Assembly (NCBI GenBank): GCA_003290165.1
Contig: QNQO01008307.1
Location: 248,001 to 312,000, forward strand
DNA length: 64,000 bases
Direction of reading: 5' to 3'
Source of the DNA: Berberis thunbergii
Lineage: Eukaryota; Streptophyta; Magnoliopsida; Ranunculales; Berberidaceae
This document shows positions 1 to 9,837 of this stretch, piece by piece; position 1 is the stretch's first letter, and each line of letters opens with the position of its first letter. The position numbers were made by a program, and so were the translations under genes. The notes beneath the pieces were generated by a model. It was given only the letters and a program-made list of their open reading frames with translations, was not told the DNA's origin and did not search any database.

Positions 1-39
1 ATCAGGCACTAATAAGTGTTGTCTGGCCAGGTTGAGTAG
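1..39. mobile_element. Right end of a ~170-bp MITE, cut by the window edge
   Basis: This matches the right terminus of the complete element at 8814-8984 and, reversed, 23475-23642. It ends in the same inverted-repeat tip (ctgagtaga; here ttgagtaga). The left part lies outside the window. It shows that copy A of the duplicated unit begins at or before position 1. Confidence 0.75.
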
Positions 40-758
40 AATTTTCGATAATTAGTAGTGTTTTTTTTTTTGTTTCGAGATGCACCATAAAACTAAAAGT
101 AATGAGATTTTGGGAAAAAAAAAATATGTAAAGACCTAAATCCTTATAAAGAGGACACCACACGAGATTTCTATGTAAGTGAATAAAATGTGTTCATCAA
201 TTTGAAGGGCGCTTTGTATTGAAACTTGTCTATTAAATTAGGTTCAAGTTATTCAACAAATTTTAGAACATTGGTTGTGGAGACACATTGATTATGTTAT
301 CGATATGTTTTTCAGACCTTATAATTGAAGTCTTACAAAATGAGGAGATGAGAATGGGGTATGAATAATATATGTGATTCAATCAACTTAATCACTAATG
401 AGACGAATTCCTTCACCTTTCTTATTTAGGAAAAGGTCAAAACAGGTCTTAGGAATTATTTTCGAGTGGGTCAAAATTCAACTTATATATATAAATTTAG
501 GGTTTGAAATGGACTTGTTTGATTGATTATAACTTATTCAATGAAACATTGAATCTGTAAGTGTAAATTTTTTTTTTTTTAAAGTAAAATGTGGACAATC
601 AGTGTTCTTAAAATAAGCAATAAATGTAACTGAGATCAAGAAATCCAGAAATCATTTAGGCTGCGTCGGGTTCTTAGTTACATAAACCTTTTGTTAGGGT
701 GACGTTGCTACTATTGATTTGGAGTCAACCGTTCTAAAAAATCTGATGTATGGTTTAT
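40..758. other. Duplicated intergenic spacer, copy A
   Basis: No gene seen. The stretch is nearly identical to 8985-9694 (copy B), partly matches 31620-32099 (copy C), and matches 22886-23474 in reverse complement. It serves as the alignment anchor for the segmental duplication. Confidence 0.8.
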
Positions 759-888
759 TAATTTTTCTAAAGAGCCATGCCAGCCCAATACCATCCATCA
801 TCTTAGAGATTGGGCCATTTCCAGCATCTCTAGGATGATGGATGGTATTGGGCTGGCCTGGCGCGGGCCTGACTCGTTAGATTTTTTG
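759..888. mobile_element. 130-bp foldback MITE, Mutator-like (9-bp TSD), copy A
   Basis: The element is bounded by a perfect 9-bp direct repeat (atggtttat at 750-758 and 889-897). Its core is a 31-bp-arm hairpin (780-810 with 826-856, one mismatch, 15-base loop). The outer ends form an imperfect inverted repeat around gagtcaggc. The reverse relic near 22930 has a single copy of the target and no element, so it acts as an empty site. A 9-bp TSD is characteristic of Mutator-like elements; there is no coding capacity. Confidence 0.78.
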
Positions 889-944
889 ATGGTTTATAAA
901 ACCTCACTTCCAAAGTTCAAATCCTCGTTGAAATGCTTTGTTGC

Positions 945-2677
945 TTCAATGTTTTTTTATTTTTTGAATTATCATATTTCAATATATACTACTAATTTTC
1001 CACAACTCCCTAAATTGTTTGGCCTGAAAGTGAAGATTAGGTGTACTGGATGTGGAACTTTTAAGTTGATCATTAGTGAAAGCACGAGTAGTACTTTTAA
1101 CTGGGAAGAGACTTTTTTTTGTCAGATAGCCAGATGAGTTTGTTTGGTCTCAGTGATGCTCTGATAGAAATATCTAGGATGTCTCTAGCCACCAGGTCAA
1201 AAATGGACATGATCAAGTCTGTGTTCCACTGAGTTTCATGGCCAAAAGATGGGAGCCAGAGGTCAGGAATGGTTCGGGGGTTTGTCGGGGTTAGGGGTAA
1301 AGATAGACAGTCAGCAAGGACCATACATGGATTAACCCAGCAATCTCTCCAAAAGTCAATGTGTTCGCTTGAAATAACTTGTCAAATGAGATGACGTTTC
1401 ATTTTTTAGAAAACGATCATATTGCCTCTCCAAGCAAATGAGGCGATGGTATGAGGCTTTGATAGTTAAAAAATACTCTTGTGATTGAAGTAGAGAGCTT
1501 TGAGTTGGAGAATCCGAAGATCGTGGGGCGAGCAATTCGCTTGCCACAAGTTTTTTGTCATTAAAGTAAAATTTCATTCATAGCAGAAGGAATGTTGAGA
1601 CCTCCTAGATGGCGAGGCAATGTAAGACGGACTAGGTACACATATGTCTGGCATTGTTATCTGACGCTCCATTCCGCCACCAGAAGTTTCAGGCCAGACT
1701 GTCTAGTTTGGTAACCGCTTTGATCATGACTGTCCTCCCAGCCTGGCATAGAACTCTAAATTTCTAGCTTGAAAGTCTTGTGTTGATTTTATCTAGAACG
1801 AACTGTAAATCATAAGCTTTCTTATTGGACAACAGCAGCGGAGCACCCAAATGTTTCTCCTTAGAATCCACTTTAAACCCAGGATCCTGTTGATCATTTT
1901 GGTGTTTTTTGAGTGAACATTCGAGTTGTAGAAAACATAGGGGAGTGGCATCGCCTGATTTTGTTGCCTTTAATAAAGCCCTCATTTTCTGTTCGAGCCA
2001 ACAACCTGCATAAGGCTTCAGCCATAAGTATGAAAAGATAAAGGGAAAACAGATATCCTTAATATCTAATACCTCTGGTAGGTTTGATGGTAGGGAGTGA
2101 AAATCCATTAAGCAAAATTTGGAGAGTGGTGGTGAAAATGCATGGTTTGATTATTTGGATCGAACCTCTAGCAAAATCTAATTGCTCAAGAATTTTGAGT
2201 AGAAAAGACCATTCAACCCTATCGTAAGTTTTGGCCATATCAATTTTAATAGTCATCCAACCTTTTTTTTTTTGCTACAATGTTTCATTTGAAAGAAGCT
2301 TTCATGTGCAAGACTGACATTGTCTGCAAAATTGAGCGGCCTTTAAGAAAGATACCTTGGTTGGGGAAATGATGTTATTCAAAAGGTGTTTCAAATAATT
2401 TGCCATAATTATTTAAATGGCCTTATAAATGACATTGCAAAGTCAAATGTGCCGAAATTTTTCAGAAGTGATAGGATTTGAGACTTTCATAATTAATCAA
2501 GCTTATGAAAGTCTCATTGAGATTCGGGTCAAGTTTTTTGCCAGTGAGAAAGTTGACCACCACTTCAGGAATAGCTTATTTTCTCTTCGCTTGGGAAAGT
2601 AAGGAGTAAGTCATTGTCTCTTGTAGTGATGGAGGGTTCGAAAAGGGAAAGGATATCAGGAGATGGGTTAGGGTTGG
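945..2677 (-). mobile_element. LINE (L1-type) ORF2 remnant, copy A
   Basis: Minus-strand reading blocks resemble the 3' half of a plant LINE ORF2. A reverse-transcriptase block containing KIDMAKTYDRVEWSF lies at 2059-2256. It is followed by the post-RT region (1764-2108) and the zf-RVT approach region (1097-1577, with NPRTIPDLWLPS and DKKSL-like motifs). Frameshifts and stops interrupt it, so it is dead. A sister copy is at 17543-19270 and a partial one at 32181-32630. The boundaries are inferred from where copies A and B and the inverted relic diverge. Confidence 0.8.
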
Positions 2678-3578
2678 TGTCACGACCCGATCCGCACAGT
2701 AAAATATTGTCCGCTTTGGGCCCAACCGGCCCGCACGGCTTTAAAATGCCTCTTACTATGGGGATCCAACCTCGCACATATATAGCACATAACCATCCCG
2801 CACCCAGGCGATGTGGGACTATGATCCCCCTTGGTAGCTAGCCCAACCCCTCTTGGGATCCACGGGCCTGTTGGGCCTATTGGGCTCCAACCCTCACCCT
2901 CACCCTCCCCCTCAGGTCTGCCCACACAAGGGTCTCACAGTCCACCCCCCTTAAGGCCCAACTTCCTCGTTGGCCACACAAGCACAACGTCCACGTTGCC
3001 CGAGGGCCCACCTCCACGTGGCACACTTCCGGCTGGGTCAGGCTCTGATACCATTCTGTAACGACCCGATCCGCACAGTAAGATATTGTCCGCTTTGGGC
3101 CCAACCGGCCCGCACGACTTTAAAAGGCCTCTTTCAGAGTATGCACAGCGGACATTGGGCCCCTCTCTCGCCCTACTCATCCAGATATTGTCCTCTTTGG
3201 AATCCGCAGGCTATTGGGCACCAACCCTCACCCTCCCCCTCAAGGTTTTGTTGCTTCCACCCACCTACTAGGGTTCCGCAGGCCTCTTTCTATGGGGATC
3301 CAACCTCGCATATATATAGCACATAACCATCCCGCACCCAGGCGATGTGGGACTATGATCCCCCTTGGTAGCTAGCCCAACCCCTCTTGGGATCCACGGG
3401 CCTGTTGGGCCTATTGGGCTCCAACCCTCACCCTCCCCCTCAGGTCCGCCCACACAAGGGTCTCACAGTCCACCCCCCTTAAGGCCCCCCTCCACGTGGC
3501 ACACTTCCGGCTGGGTCAGGCTCTGATACCATTTTGTAACGACCCGATCCGCACAGTAAGATATTGTCCGCTTTGGGC
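2678..3578 (-). mobile_element. Tandem TRIM retrotransposon: LTR-internal-LTR-internal-LTR(partial)
   Basis: LTR copies begin TGTNACGACCCGATCCGCAC and end CTCACA. They lie at 2678-2939, 3057-3467 (with ~150 extra bp inside) and 3535-3578 (broken). The internal parts are tiny (2940-3056 and 3468-3534). In the minus orientation they carry a primer-binding site complementary to initiator-Met tRNA (reverse complement gctctgatacca at 3042-3053) and a purine-rich tract (seen on plus as gtccaccccccttaagg) next to the other LTR. No protein is encoded, so this is a terminal-repeat retrotransposon in miniature. Copy B at 19248 lacks it, so it inserted after the duplication. Confidence 0.85.
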
Positions 3579-3700
3579 TATTTTAATGTTATTATTGAAT
3601 TCTCACGTCCTGAGTTTTGGGGGAAACGGATAATCCTACGTGGATTTTTGGGATTTTTGTTTCCTTCGAAAATCGGGGCGTGACAGTTTGGTATCAAAGC
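3579..3700 (+). mobile_element. Ty3-gypsy LTR 3' end plus primer-binding site
   Basis: Sequence ending cggggcgtgaca at 3685 is followed after three bases by tggtatcaaagc (3689-3700), a near match to the initiator-Met tRNA primer-binding site. This is the usual junction at the left LTR of plant gypsy elements. The LTR's 5' part was replaced by the TRIM. Confidence 0.65.
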
Positions 3701-3829
3701 ATTTGGTTAGCCTAGGCTGGGGTAAAGTCTAGGTGATCCTCGGAATGTGGATATGGGAGAGTAGTAGTGTGACTGTCTAGAGATAAAGTGACAAGGGTGA
3801 ATCTTGAACTTTTATTATTGTTTCTTTTT

Positions 3830-4360
3830 CTTCGTGAATCTCGAGATGAGATATTTGTGACTAACTTATTTTTAATGTCAATAGTGGATGACATTATTTC
3901 GTGTCGTTTTCTTGTAGTAGTTTGTTATCGTGAATCTTTAGTTTTCGCGAATCTCGGGACGAGATTCTTTTGAGTTGTATATATTATAACACCCCTACTT
4001 TCTCAATGACAATTAAAAATTTATGCAACTAAAATTCAATTGAAAATTTTTATTTTAAAATCTTCTTTCGTTTGACAAGTTGCATTTTTTGAAATTCGCT
4101 TAACTTTCTTTCCTCTACCGAATCTCGGGACGAGATTCTTTTGAGTTGTATATATATTGTAGCACCCCGTAATTTTTTGTACTTACTGAATATTTTTATA
4201 TTTTTGTGTGATTGTCCTCATTAAGTTATGGGCATACATATAAGCTATTGGTTTGTCCATGTGATGTGTAGTTTGTTTATTTAAGAATTAATTTCTTATC
4301 TACCTTCCTCTACCGAATCTCGGGACGAGATTCTTTTGAGTTGTATATATTGTAATACCC
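3830..4360 (+). repeat. Triplicated gypsy polyprotein-end / LTR-start junction
   Basis: The block gaatctcgggacgagattct plus tttgagttgtatata and an AT stretch, followed by a TGTARCACCCC-like LTR start, occurs at about 3948-3995, 4115-4168 and 4310-4360. A fourth decayed copy is near 3833. In plant gypsy elements this motif lies just before the 3' LTR. The sequence between copies differs, so this is repeated junction capture and not a simple tandem array. Confidence 0.6.
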
Positions 4361-4580
4361 GCCTAATTAAATAAATATGAAAAGATTTTATTTTGTAAAC
4401 CCTAATGTTGATGGGTTGCTACTAAATTATATTTGGGCTTGGTTGTGGTTTTTTATTAAACTAATAAGTAGGGTTTTTATTTTGTGAAAGAATGCGGGTG
4501 TTCTTAGAATTTTAGTGGGGGCGAATAGCCACCCACTATATATAAAAAGAGAAACCAAAACCCTTTTCCTACCTCCTTCT
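4350..4580 (+). promoter_or_regulatory. Gypsy-like LTR segment with TATA box
   Basis: The segment begins tgtaatacccgcc in the style of a gypsy LTR and contains tatatataaa at 4537-4546. That lies about 36 bp upstream of the reading frame starting at 4582. It could have driven transcription of the ATX-like fragment; this is inferred from position only. Confidence 0.45.
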
Positions 4581-4581
4581 T

Positions 4582-5115
4582 TTGTGTAACAGGAAGATAT
4601 CTTCTTCCTCATCTCATTCTTCGATGGCGACTGAAATTGGTGAGGGGATGAAGATGGGAAGAAGATGTGGTGGAGAAAGAGAACTCGAGGGGGGAAGTAA
4701 TGGCGTGAAGAGTGACAATGGGGTGGCAATGAAACAGCATAAAGTTGATAGGTTTAGTTATAGGAGTCCCAAGTTTTTCACATTGTTCAGTGAGGATAAA
4801 GAAGAGGAAGAGGGGTATTTGGATATGAAGAGGTTTAGAATAAGAAAGCATTCGAGTTTGGACAATGGGGTAATTGACTTGAAAAGAATGGATGGATCAT
4901 TGAAGGAGGAGAATGAGAGAATAAAGGGATTTTTCAAATCTGCAGACTTTATTTAAGGTGATGTAGTTTGGGTGAAAATCGGGAAGAGTTACCCGGCTTG
5001 GCCAGCCATTGTTATAGATCTGTTGTCTCAAGCTGCGGATACAGTTTTGAACTCGTTCGTTCCTGGAGCTATTTGTGTTATGTTCTTTGGTTACTCAGGC
5101 AATGGAAGCGCATAA
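4582..5115 (+). pseudogene. ATX3/4/5-like (Trithorax-type H3K4 methyltransferase) N-terminal fragment with PWWP domain
   Basis: An acidic/basic N-terminal frame (4582-4956) ends in a TAA. Immediately after it, in the same frame, comes a PWWP domain start: GDVVWVKIGKSYPAWPAIVI, then the continuation around PGAICVMFFGYS, ending in another stop at 5113. The PWWP start and the VPGAICVMFFGYS segment are characteristic of plant ATX3/ATX4/ATX5 proteins, where PWWP precedes FYR, PHD and SET domains. Everything after the PWWP is missing and later sequence is scrambled. The in-frame TAA at 4954-4956 splits the linker that normally leads into PWWP. With the gypsy LTR just upstream this looks like a captured, intronless gene piece. 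Orthology is recalled from family motifs and was not searched. Confidence 0.6.
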
Positions 5116-6210
5116 AAGTATGACAGCAAATATAAGGAGAGAAATGGAGTATGTAAGAAAAAAATAGTTGAGCTAATGTTGGGGGTTTCTTCAACAAAGT
5201 TACAGCAGGGAAGAGAAATCATTATGGAGGCAATATGTTTACCCAAAAACATTGGGGATCATGGCTGGAGAATGGTAAAGAGAAGAGGAAGTTGGAGGCA
5301 GGTTTAGAGAGCATGTAAGTTGGGTACATTATTCTCAGTTTTTAAGACAGGTTTGTTGGTCCTCACAGTTTGAACAGATGGTGGATTTGAGAGGGGGTGT
5401 CTCTATGGAGAAGACAGAGTGGTAATTTCAAACTTAAGGGTGTAATCTGGAGGAAGGAGAACAAGGCGATTTCAAGAAGACGATAGTGAGTCTTCTTTCA
5501 TTCTCTAAGTGAGTTTTCTCCATTCCTTTCTTGCATGTGGGTTTTCGCCGTTCTAAATTCTAAATTTTGTTTGTGTTTTCGAACCCCTAAATCATAATTC
5601 GTGTATGTGTTTTCTTGCTGGTGATTGTGGGTCAAGTATTTGTTAACGTGATTTGAGACGAGTGAGTGAGTGTTTTTGTTTTTCTTTCAATCTGGATTGC
5701 CAAATATACAATATATTTTTAGTATGTCAATGAGATTCTTGTATACTGCGAGAGGACCCTCCTTCATGTTCACCAACTAATAATTCAACCTATTCCTTCA
5801 TTTACTTGCATCCACATTGCTCATTTTGCTTAAACTTTACCATTATAGGTATTAAAGAATAATGGGTCTTAAGAGCTGTTTGTTTTGACCTCGATTTGAA
5901 AAACATGAGCACCCCATTTGTTGCCACATCTGCAGCAACTTTGGGTATTGTTATTTCTGCAAGTAAAATTACTTGCATTGTCTTTGAGTGGACAATATTT
6001 TGTATATAGGTTGAATTCTTAATCAAGCAATGACGAACTCGTTTTGATGTTTGCTTTCACATTTTTGGGTGCTTGATGTTTCAAACTCCTGCCGCATAGT
6101 AGGATTTCAAGATCCCATCTAACCTGTAATGTGTACATTGGCAAAGACATATCCATAATGGTGTGAGGTTCTAACTTAAGTACTGCTTATGTGACACACA
6201 AATCCATATG
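5116..6210. other. Intergenic, no gene recognised
   Basis: Decayed sequence continues from the ATX-like fragment to about 5480. AT-rich DNA with no recognisable coding follows. Short frames here match no family I know. Confidence 0.5.
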
Positions 6211-7000
6211 ATTTTGTTATAGAAATCAAGCTATCGACCAAATCCATCTCCACTCATTGAAAGCTTCCAATGGGTGAGGAGGAAGCTATTCATTCCCACG
6301 ATATTGCACTTGGCTTCCATGAACTTTTCCAAAGACTATTGATCCACTATAATACCTCCAAGGAAAAAGTCTCATTAACGGGTGTTTATTTTCTTAATCA
6401 TCTACTTGGGAAAAGCCACCAAATCCCATTTCAAGCAAGGGTGCATGGACACGTGTGTCGTGACACACGGTATTTTTAAAAAAATTAGAACTCGGCAACA
6501 CGGCGAAACGGTCAAACTTTATTTTATTTTTTTATAATTCATATGAACATAAACAACAACCTAAAGCTTAAAATTGTTTAAAATTTTTACTTTTGAAGCT
6601 GGAAGATGAGATCTTAACAAGAGAGATAAAAATTTTTACAGAGATGCTCGGATAGTCAAAAATTACTGGGGAGTGTATCTAATTTACAAATTGTTTCAAA
6701 ATAGTGTGCAATTGTTTATCTAAGAGAAAATTAGTCAATATTAGGAGAATGATGGGAATATTGGAAGAATATACCATAAGACACGAGTACATAGAAGCTA
6801 AAAGGGTTGCGGACAGACTTGCAAGTCTAAACCCAAGCTCAACCTTTGTGAAAATTACTCTGAATTCATTTGCTCAATACTTGAAAGATATTTTATATGA
6901 AGATAAATCAGGTAATTCCACTCGCTTTCCAGAAAAAAAAAAAAAAAAAAAAAAAAAAGAAAAAAAAAGAGCAAATTAGTCATCATAAACAAATAAATCA
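6211..7000. repeat. ERF-downstream module, copy A
   Basis: A conserved module, nearly identical at 27717-28470 and partly at 34091-34680. It has a ~230-bp segment open in short frames on both strands, a palindrome (gtgtgtcgtgacacac near 6452), and a short plus frame at 6704-6979 ending in a poly(A) run (about 6933-6958 here, about 13 A in copy C). No protein family is recognised. It tracks the duplicated unit. Confidence 0.7.
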
Positions 7001-7436
7001 AATTACAGATTAATTATATAGCAAAATATCATTTTTTTTAGATGATATTAGTTTTAACTCTATTTAGATGATCAAAACAATCAAATGGCCGAAATTGCTA
7101 GACCCGTGATCTAACTTGGATCTTCTAATTAATTTAAGACAAGAACTTTCCATTTCTTTTTTTTCTTTTTCAAACTTGAGTATGAGTGATCTAATTGTCA
7201 AAGTCATACCAGTGGGCAAACCTAATTAAAGTCATACCAATGGATAGAAGATCATTAATTGATGAGGATGAGCTGAGAGTCTGTGAAGAAGATGACAACT
7301 CTTTGAAGCTTTCTTAATTACTACTACTAATCTTCCAGTCTTCAAACAGTATATGTACACAAAATTTACATCATCTCAAAACCCCAAAACTAAAACACCA
7401 GCAAAAAGAAGAAGATCAATCTAAAATCTCTGAATC

Positions 7437-8336
7437 TTAAATGACCATAAGCTGTGAATAGCCCAAAGAAGGATGTGGAGATAAGGGTGAGAGTGAAGGA
7501 AGGTTAAAGATACTGCTCTTCATATCTAACCCTTCCATCACAGCTGCCCAACACGACGGAGTTAGTGGACTAATACTACTAGTAGCAGTGATCATGTCAG
7601 ATTCCGTCCTAGTACTAAAATTTTCCTTCTTGATTATCTTGTTTGTGCGCGTTTGATCATCAGTTTGTTCTGTCCTTACATGATCAACTCTGCTTCTTTT
7701 CCTGCTGGATTGGTTCATTGGTAGTGGTTGTTGTGACTCATGTGATCCAACTTCGAGAGGGAAGTTGATAATTGCTTTGCTTCCGCGCATCCTGAAGGCA
7801 GCTCTATCATAAGCCTTAGCTGCTTCAATTGCAGTTTCGAATGTACCAAGCCAAACACGAACTCCTTTACGACTTGAGTCTCTAATCTCCGCTGCGTACT
7901 TACCCCATGGACGTCTTCTTACTCCTCTATAGTGCTTTTTATTATTCACATGGTCGTCTTCATCATGTTTATGCTGGGAAACTGGTTGAGGTTTGTTTTT
8001 TTGGATGGTGGTGGTATTTAATGGAGGAAGAGAGATGTTTCTACGATTGATGAAGCTGTTGCTGTTGGATTGAAACATGATTTCTGATGATTCAGGTGGC
8101 GTGAATGAGTTGAAAACGGAGTTGAAGAAGTTGTTTTCTTCGTTTTGGTGATCTCCCACTTCATTTGCATGCACAAGCACAGATTCACAAGTTGAGCTTG
8201 AAGAGAGAGACACAGCAGAAGTATAATTGTTCAAAGGGGAGAATCCGAAATCACCCATGAGGTGTTGTTTGATGGAATAGAGACTTGAATAAGCAGCAGC
8301 GTAGTCGTCTTGATGTTGATGTTGTGGGGCAGCCAT
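7437..8336 (-). CDS. ERF/AP2 transcription factor, group IXb (ERF5/ERF6/ERF104-like), copy A
   Basis: A 299-residue, intronless nuclear DNA-binding protein expected to bind GCC-box elements (AGCCGCC) in stress and defence promoters. The AP2/ERF domain spans residues 135-193 ([20 protein letters not shown], then [20 protein letters not shown] and [12 protein letters not shown]). It has the Ala and Asp typical of the ERF rather than the DREB class. A helix motif near residues 18-28 ([10 protein letters not shown]) and a C-terminal [15 protein letters not shown] motif (residues 281-295) match the ERF5/6 type. In that group the Ser-Pro sites are MAP-kinase targets. SRKRSR at 211-216 is a likely nuclear localisation signal. 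The protein differs from the copy at 29783-30694 by only a few substitutions and small indels. The start is supported by the matching start of the paralogue. Group assignment is from recalled motifs. Confidence 0.93.
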   Translation of the reverse strand: MAAPQHQHQDDYAAAYSSLYSIKQHLMGDFGFSPLNNYTSAVSLSSSSTCESVLVHANEVGDHQNEENNFFNSVFNSFTPPESSEIMFQSNSNSFINRRNISLPPLNTTTIQKNKPQPVSQHKHDEDDHVNNKKHYRGVRRRPWGKYAAEIRDSSRKGVRVWLGTFETAIEAAKAYDRAAFRMRGSKAIINFPLEVGSHESQQPLPMNQSSRKRSRVDHVRTEQTDDQTRTNKIIKKENFSTRTESDMITATSSISPLTPSCWAAVMEGLDMKSSIFNLPSLSPLSPHPSLGYSQLMVI

Positions 8337-8454
8337 GAGAGGGAAGAAAGGAGAAGCAGATGATCAGAGCAGATTGAATGGAGTACTAGCTTAGAAGTTT
8401 GAACTCTGTTTAGAGAGAGAGTTGAATTTTTAGTTTTGGGTTCTCTGATCTTTT

Positions 8455-8464
8455 CATATTTATA
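8455..8464 (-). promoter_or_regulatory. TATA box of ERF copy A
   Basis: Minus-strand tataaatatg lies ~120 bp upstream of the start codon at 8336. It is conserved in the other two ERF promoters (30774-30783 and 24595-24604). A W-box-like TTGACT (8574-8579) lies farther upstream; a TTGAC core is kept at 30896-30900 in copy C. Confidence 0.65.
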
Positions 8465-8813
8465 GGTAGAGTGAGGGGTTGAATTTTGCTAATTCTCTTG
8501 TCAAATTGAGTGACCTTGTTCTGAGCAGGGAGGAAGAAAGACCCTTTTTCTTTCTTTTAGCTTTGTCTCGTTTTTGACTTAGAAATTATGTACACGCCAT
8601 GTTCCACAATAATACAAATCAAAAACATAGAATAGAATATAAGCATCAAATTACTGAAAACAATTATCTCCTATCAAATGTTATCTAATGTTCTAAACCA
8701 TCCTAACTAGCCAAAAAACCATAAGTATTATTATTATTATTTTTTGTTAATAGCATATAGCATATAAAGAGTACAACATACGTATTACTAATTACTAAGA
8801 TAACTACGGATAA

Positions 8814-8984
8814 ATCTACTTAGCTTGGCCCGACAACACTGATTAGAGCTTGGCGGAGTAGAATTCCAGCTTTACCCCTTTTTCCATGGTGGCGGAGGTG
8901 AATACATGGGTTTGGAGAAAGGGGTAAAATTTGAATTCCACTCCATCAGGCACTAATAAGTGTTGTCTGGCCAGGCTGAGTAGA
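8814..8984. mobile_element. 171-bp MITE with ~55-bp terminal inverted repeats
   Basis: The left arm (tctacttagcttggcccgac...) and right arm (...gtctggccaggctgagtaga) are inverted copies that extend through a gaattc core. The reverse copy at 23475-23642 has the same flanks, so the MITE predates the duplication. A partial copy opens the window. No clean target duplication was found, so the superfamily is unassigned. Confidence 0.75.
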
Positions 8985-9694
8985 ATCTTCGATAATTAGT
9001 AGTGTTTTTTTTTGTTTCGAGACGCACCATAAAACTAAAAGTAATGAGATTTTGGGGGAAAAAATGTAAAGACCCAAATCCTAATAAAGAGGACACCACA
9101 CGAGATTTCTATGTAAGTGAATAAAATGTGTTCATCAATTTGAAGGGCGCTTTGTATTGAAACTTGTCTATTAAATTAGGTTCAAGTTATTCAACAAATT
9201 TTAGAACATTGGTTGTGGAGACACATTGATTATGTTATCGATATGTTTTTCAAACTTTATAATTGAAGTCTTACAAAATGCGGAGATGAGAATGGGGTAT
9301 GAATAATATATGTGATTCAATCAACTTAACCACTAATGAGACGAATTCCTTCACCTTTCTTATTTAGGAAAAGGTAAAAACAGGTCTAAGGAATTATTTT
9401 CGAGTGGGTCAAAATTCAACTTATATATATAAATTTAGGGTTTGAAATGGACTTGTTTGATTGATTATAACTTATTCATTGAATCTGTAAGTGTACAATT
9501 TTTTTTAAATTATTTTAAAGTAAAATGTGGACAATCAGTGTTCTTAAAATAAGCAATAAATGTAACTGAGATCAAGAAATCCATAAATCATTTAGGTTGC
9601 GTCGGGTTCTTAGTTACATAAACCTTTTGTCAGGGTGACGTTGCTACTATTGATTTGGAGTCAACCGTTCTAAAAAATCTGATGTATGGTTTAT
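8985..9694. other. Duplicated intergenic spacer, copy B
   Basis: Near-identical to 40-758, differing by scattered substitutions and small indels. No gene. Confidence 0.8.
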
Positions 9695-9824
9695 CAATTT
9701 TTCTAAAGAGTCAGGCCAGCCGAATACCATCCATCATCCTAGAGATTGGGCCATTTCCAGCATCTCTAGGATGATGGATGGTATTGGGCTGGCCTGGCGC
9801 GGGCCTGACTCGTTAGATTTTTTG
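9695..9824. mobile_element. 130-bp foldback MITE, copy B
   Basis: Same element and length as 759-888. Here the hairpin arms pair without the copy A mismatch in the catcctagagat part. The left target copy (atggtttat, 9686-9694) is present. The right one was removed by the deletion that accompanies the CACTA element. Confidence 0.78.
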
Positions 9825-9837
9825 AAATTTATGATAT

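Noticed and set aside
2565..3453. Many overlapping 60-118-residue frames
   Set aside because: They fall in GC-rich TRIM LTRs on both strands and repeat with the LTR, so they are not genes.
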